Assembly: GCF_002234675.1 (NCBI RefSeq)
Contig: NC_019871.2
Coordinates: 28,334,094-28,398,093 of the forward strand
Length of the DNA: 64,000 nucleotides
Source: Oryzias latipes
Lineage: Eukaryota > Chordata > Actinopteri > Beloniformes > Adrianichthyidae
Reading direction: 5' to 3'
A program made the translations under genes and the position numbers. Position 1 is the first letter of the stretch; each line of letters opens with the position of its first letter. Shown here one piece after another: positions 62,312-64,000 of the stretch. Under the pieces are notes generated by a model, which was not told where the DNA came from, did no database searches, and saw only the letters and a program-made list of their open reading frames with translations.

Positions 62312-64000
62312 TATTGAGAATCCCGTCCGTCCCCTCACCATGTAAAGGCTCTGAACAGTGTCAAACCCACATGGTAGGAAGGGGGGTTCACTCTTTCCCA
62401 CAGTGATGTACATTGTGTAGTACATAGTGTAGCAGTGATTCAGCATTCGTTCTGGTGCAATATTGGTTTTGATTTTTTTTTTACAACCATTCAATATTTC
62501 AAATTGTCTATTATAAGGACTCAAAACAGGTTTATTCCTCCCTATATTTTTACTAAATTTTCATACAACCATTTTAGCAACAACCCTGTATATTGAAAGT
62601 GTGAACAGTTTTTGATGCTGTAAAGACAAAAACGTCCTTACTGTGGGATAAATAAGGTTCTATCTTTTCTCGTCTTCTTTTGCTTAAAACAGAAATCATG
62701 AGATGGGATCATCTGAATTCACATATTGAGGTTCTGCCTTATATTATCTTAAGATCATCTGATAAATCCAGCTTGATATCTGTTAATCAAGAAAGGCATT
62801 GTTTCATGATAATGTTTTCTTTCTTTTCTTTTTTTTGATTGGGGAGTGAGCGATGGAGTGGGTCTGACTCCTTTGAAAACATGAGGTGCTTCATGCAAAG
62901 TGAGTGTAAATTAACTGATTTGAGCTGCTGCTGTGCTTTTAATCTTAATAAGGAAGAGCAAGGGAACGTGGGAAAACTGTGACACACGTCTCCCTGATGG
63001 AAATGTAATCTCTGAGGAAAGTATGGAGCAAATATGAAAGCAAATCAAGTCGCAATGACTAGAGCTGTTCCAACCTTTTAGATTCCTGTGACAGCTATTA
63101 AATCATGAAGCTAAACATCCAGAGCTATAAGCCCGTTTGATTGCTTTGTCCTCAAACGGCTTTACACAGAAAACTATGATAATTTAATTTAAACTTATAA
63201 CATACATATGTGATGAATGGGATATTTTCATAATAAAACATGAACATCATTCATCCATCCATTTTATACATTTATTTGGTCCTGTTTGGGGGACACATGG
63301 TTGCTGGAGCCTATCCTGCTACTGTCTGGCAAATATGGCTCAGAACATGAATTTATGAGAAATATTAAAACATTTTCATTTTAAATGTTTTTATATGTCT
63401 CGTGTTGTTGTACTTGGTAACTTTTAGGTGATGCTGGGTTGCTAAGCAACCAGCTCTCTTTGCCTCTGAAAACAAAGAGCCAAAACACAATTATGCACAG
63501 ACAATACAAACATCTGTAATTAGTATATTGTGCACTTGTCACATGGAAATGTTGGATCTATTTTTGAATATGTGCGTTGGAAAGAAGATGATCTTTGTTG
63601 GCTATAAAATGAAAGATTGAAATGACTTGAACAGAGTACATTTTAAAACCAAAACAGAAAAAAAATGTAATTACTATTTTGCAAACTACTTTTAGTTATG
63701 TTAAAATCTGAGCTAAAATGTATCTTTTGGTGCATTCGATGCAGTGATGATGGCCCTTTTGATGCATTCAGTTCAGTCTTTTCTCTTAAATGACAAAGTA
63801 GATTTACTTGGAACACCATTAACTCTATAACCATTAGTATCATATCTAATACACACATTTCTGAGACCCCTTCTCATTGCGTTATCCAAACTTTCCTAAT
63901 AGACACATTGGAAATGGCTTGGTCAATGTTTTCTGCCCTGCAGTTCATCATCTTTCCACCAGGGGCAGTAGAAGGGCATTTCCTGCTCAATTCAAAATGG
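62312..64000. other. Intergenic, no gene recognised
   Basis: AT-rich with no supported exon. About 63246-63330 resembles an inverted RTE tail (CATTCATCCATCCATTTTAT, GCTGGAGCCTATCCTG). An X-box-like palindrome lies at 63437-63451. Confidence 0.45.
63437..63451. promoter_or_regulatory. X-box-like palindrome (possible RFX site)
   Basis: GGTTGCTAAGCAACC: two 7-bp arms around one base, close to the RFX X-box consensus. No adjacent gene start is visible in the window, so a regulatory role is unproven. Confidence 0.4.

Overview
The window is vertebrate nuclear DNA, almost certainly from a teleost fish, probably a percomorph such as a medaka relative (inference). The evidence is intron-rich genes with GT-AG splice sites, and fish-type repeats: L2 tails ending in GAATT repeats, L1/Tx1-like LINEs, Harbinger and hAT elements, Gypsy elements and tRNA-derived SINEs.

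I could splice three host genes by hand with all reading frames closing. (1) An enamelysin-like matrix metalloproteinase (mmp20-like, + strand, 1357-5936, 10 exons, 483 aa). (2) tbrg1 (+ strand, 20454-25091, 14 exons, 545 aa), with FYRN/FYRC domains and, unexpectedly, an N-terminal HARE-HTH domain that I do not recall in human TBRG1. (3) siae, sialate O-acetylesterase (- strand, 27366-35636, 10 exons, 506 aa). tbrg1 and siae converge tail to tail; I recall them as close neighbours in human too.

The rest is mostly a layered record of transposition. 6529-16047 is a decayed chromodomain Gypsy element (Gypsy-A). It carries an internally deleted L1-like element with a 16-bp target duplication, a solo LTR with a 5-bp duplication, the 3' part of a hAT element that itself holds another solo LTR, and a GC-rich poly(A)-ended insertion in its 3' LTR. 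25.6-27.2 kb is a SINE split by an L2 LINE.

38166-50931 is a Harbinger element. It contains a large foldback element, whose left-arm minisatellite contains a 9.6-kb Gypsy element (Gypsy-B, - strand, 38620-48240). Gypsy-B looks intact and young: LTRs differing by one base length, open gag and pol, a polypurine tract, and a U UUA AAC slippery heptamer directly before the gag stop. Its gag resembles the PNMA family. A second Harbinger relic, a rearranged hAT, LINE relics, a solo LTR of the Gypsy-A family and an L2 3' end fill 51.6-62.3 kb. No CRISPR arrays, tRNA genes or rRNA genes were seen.
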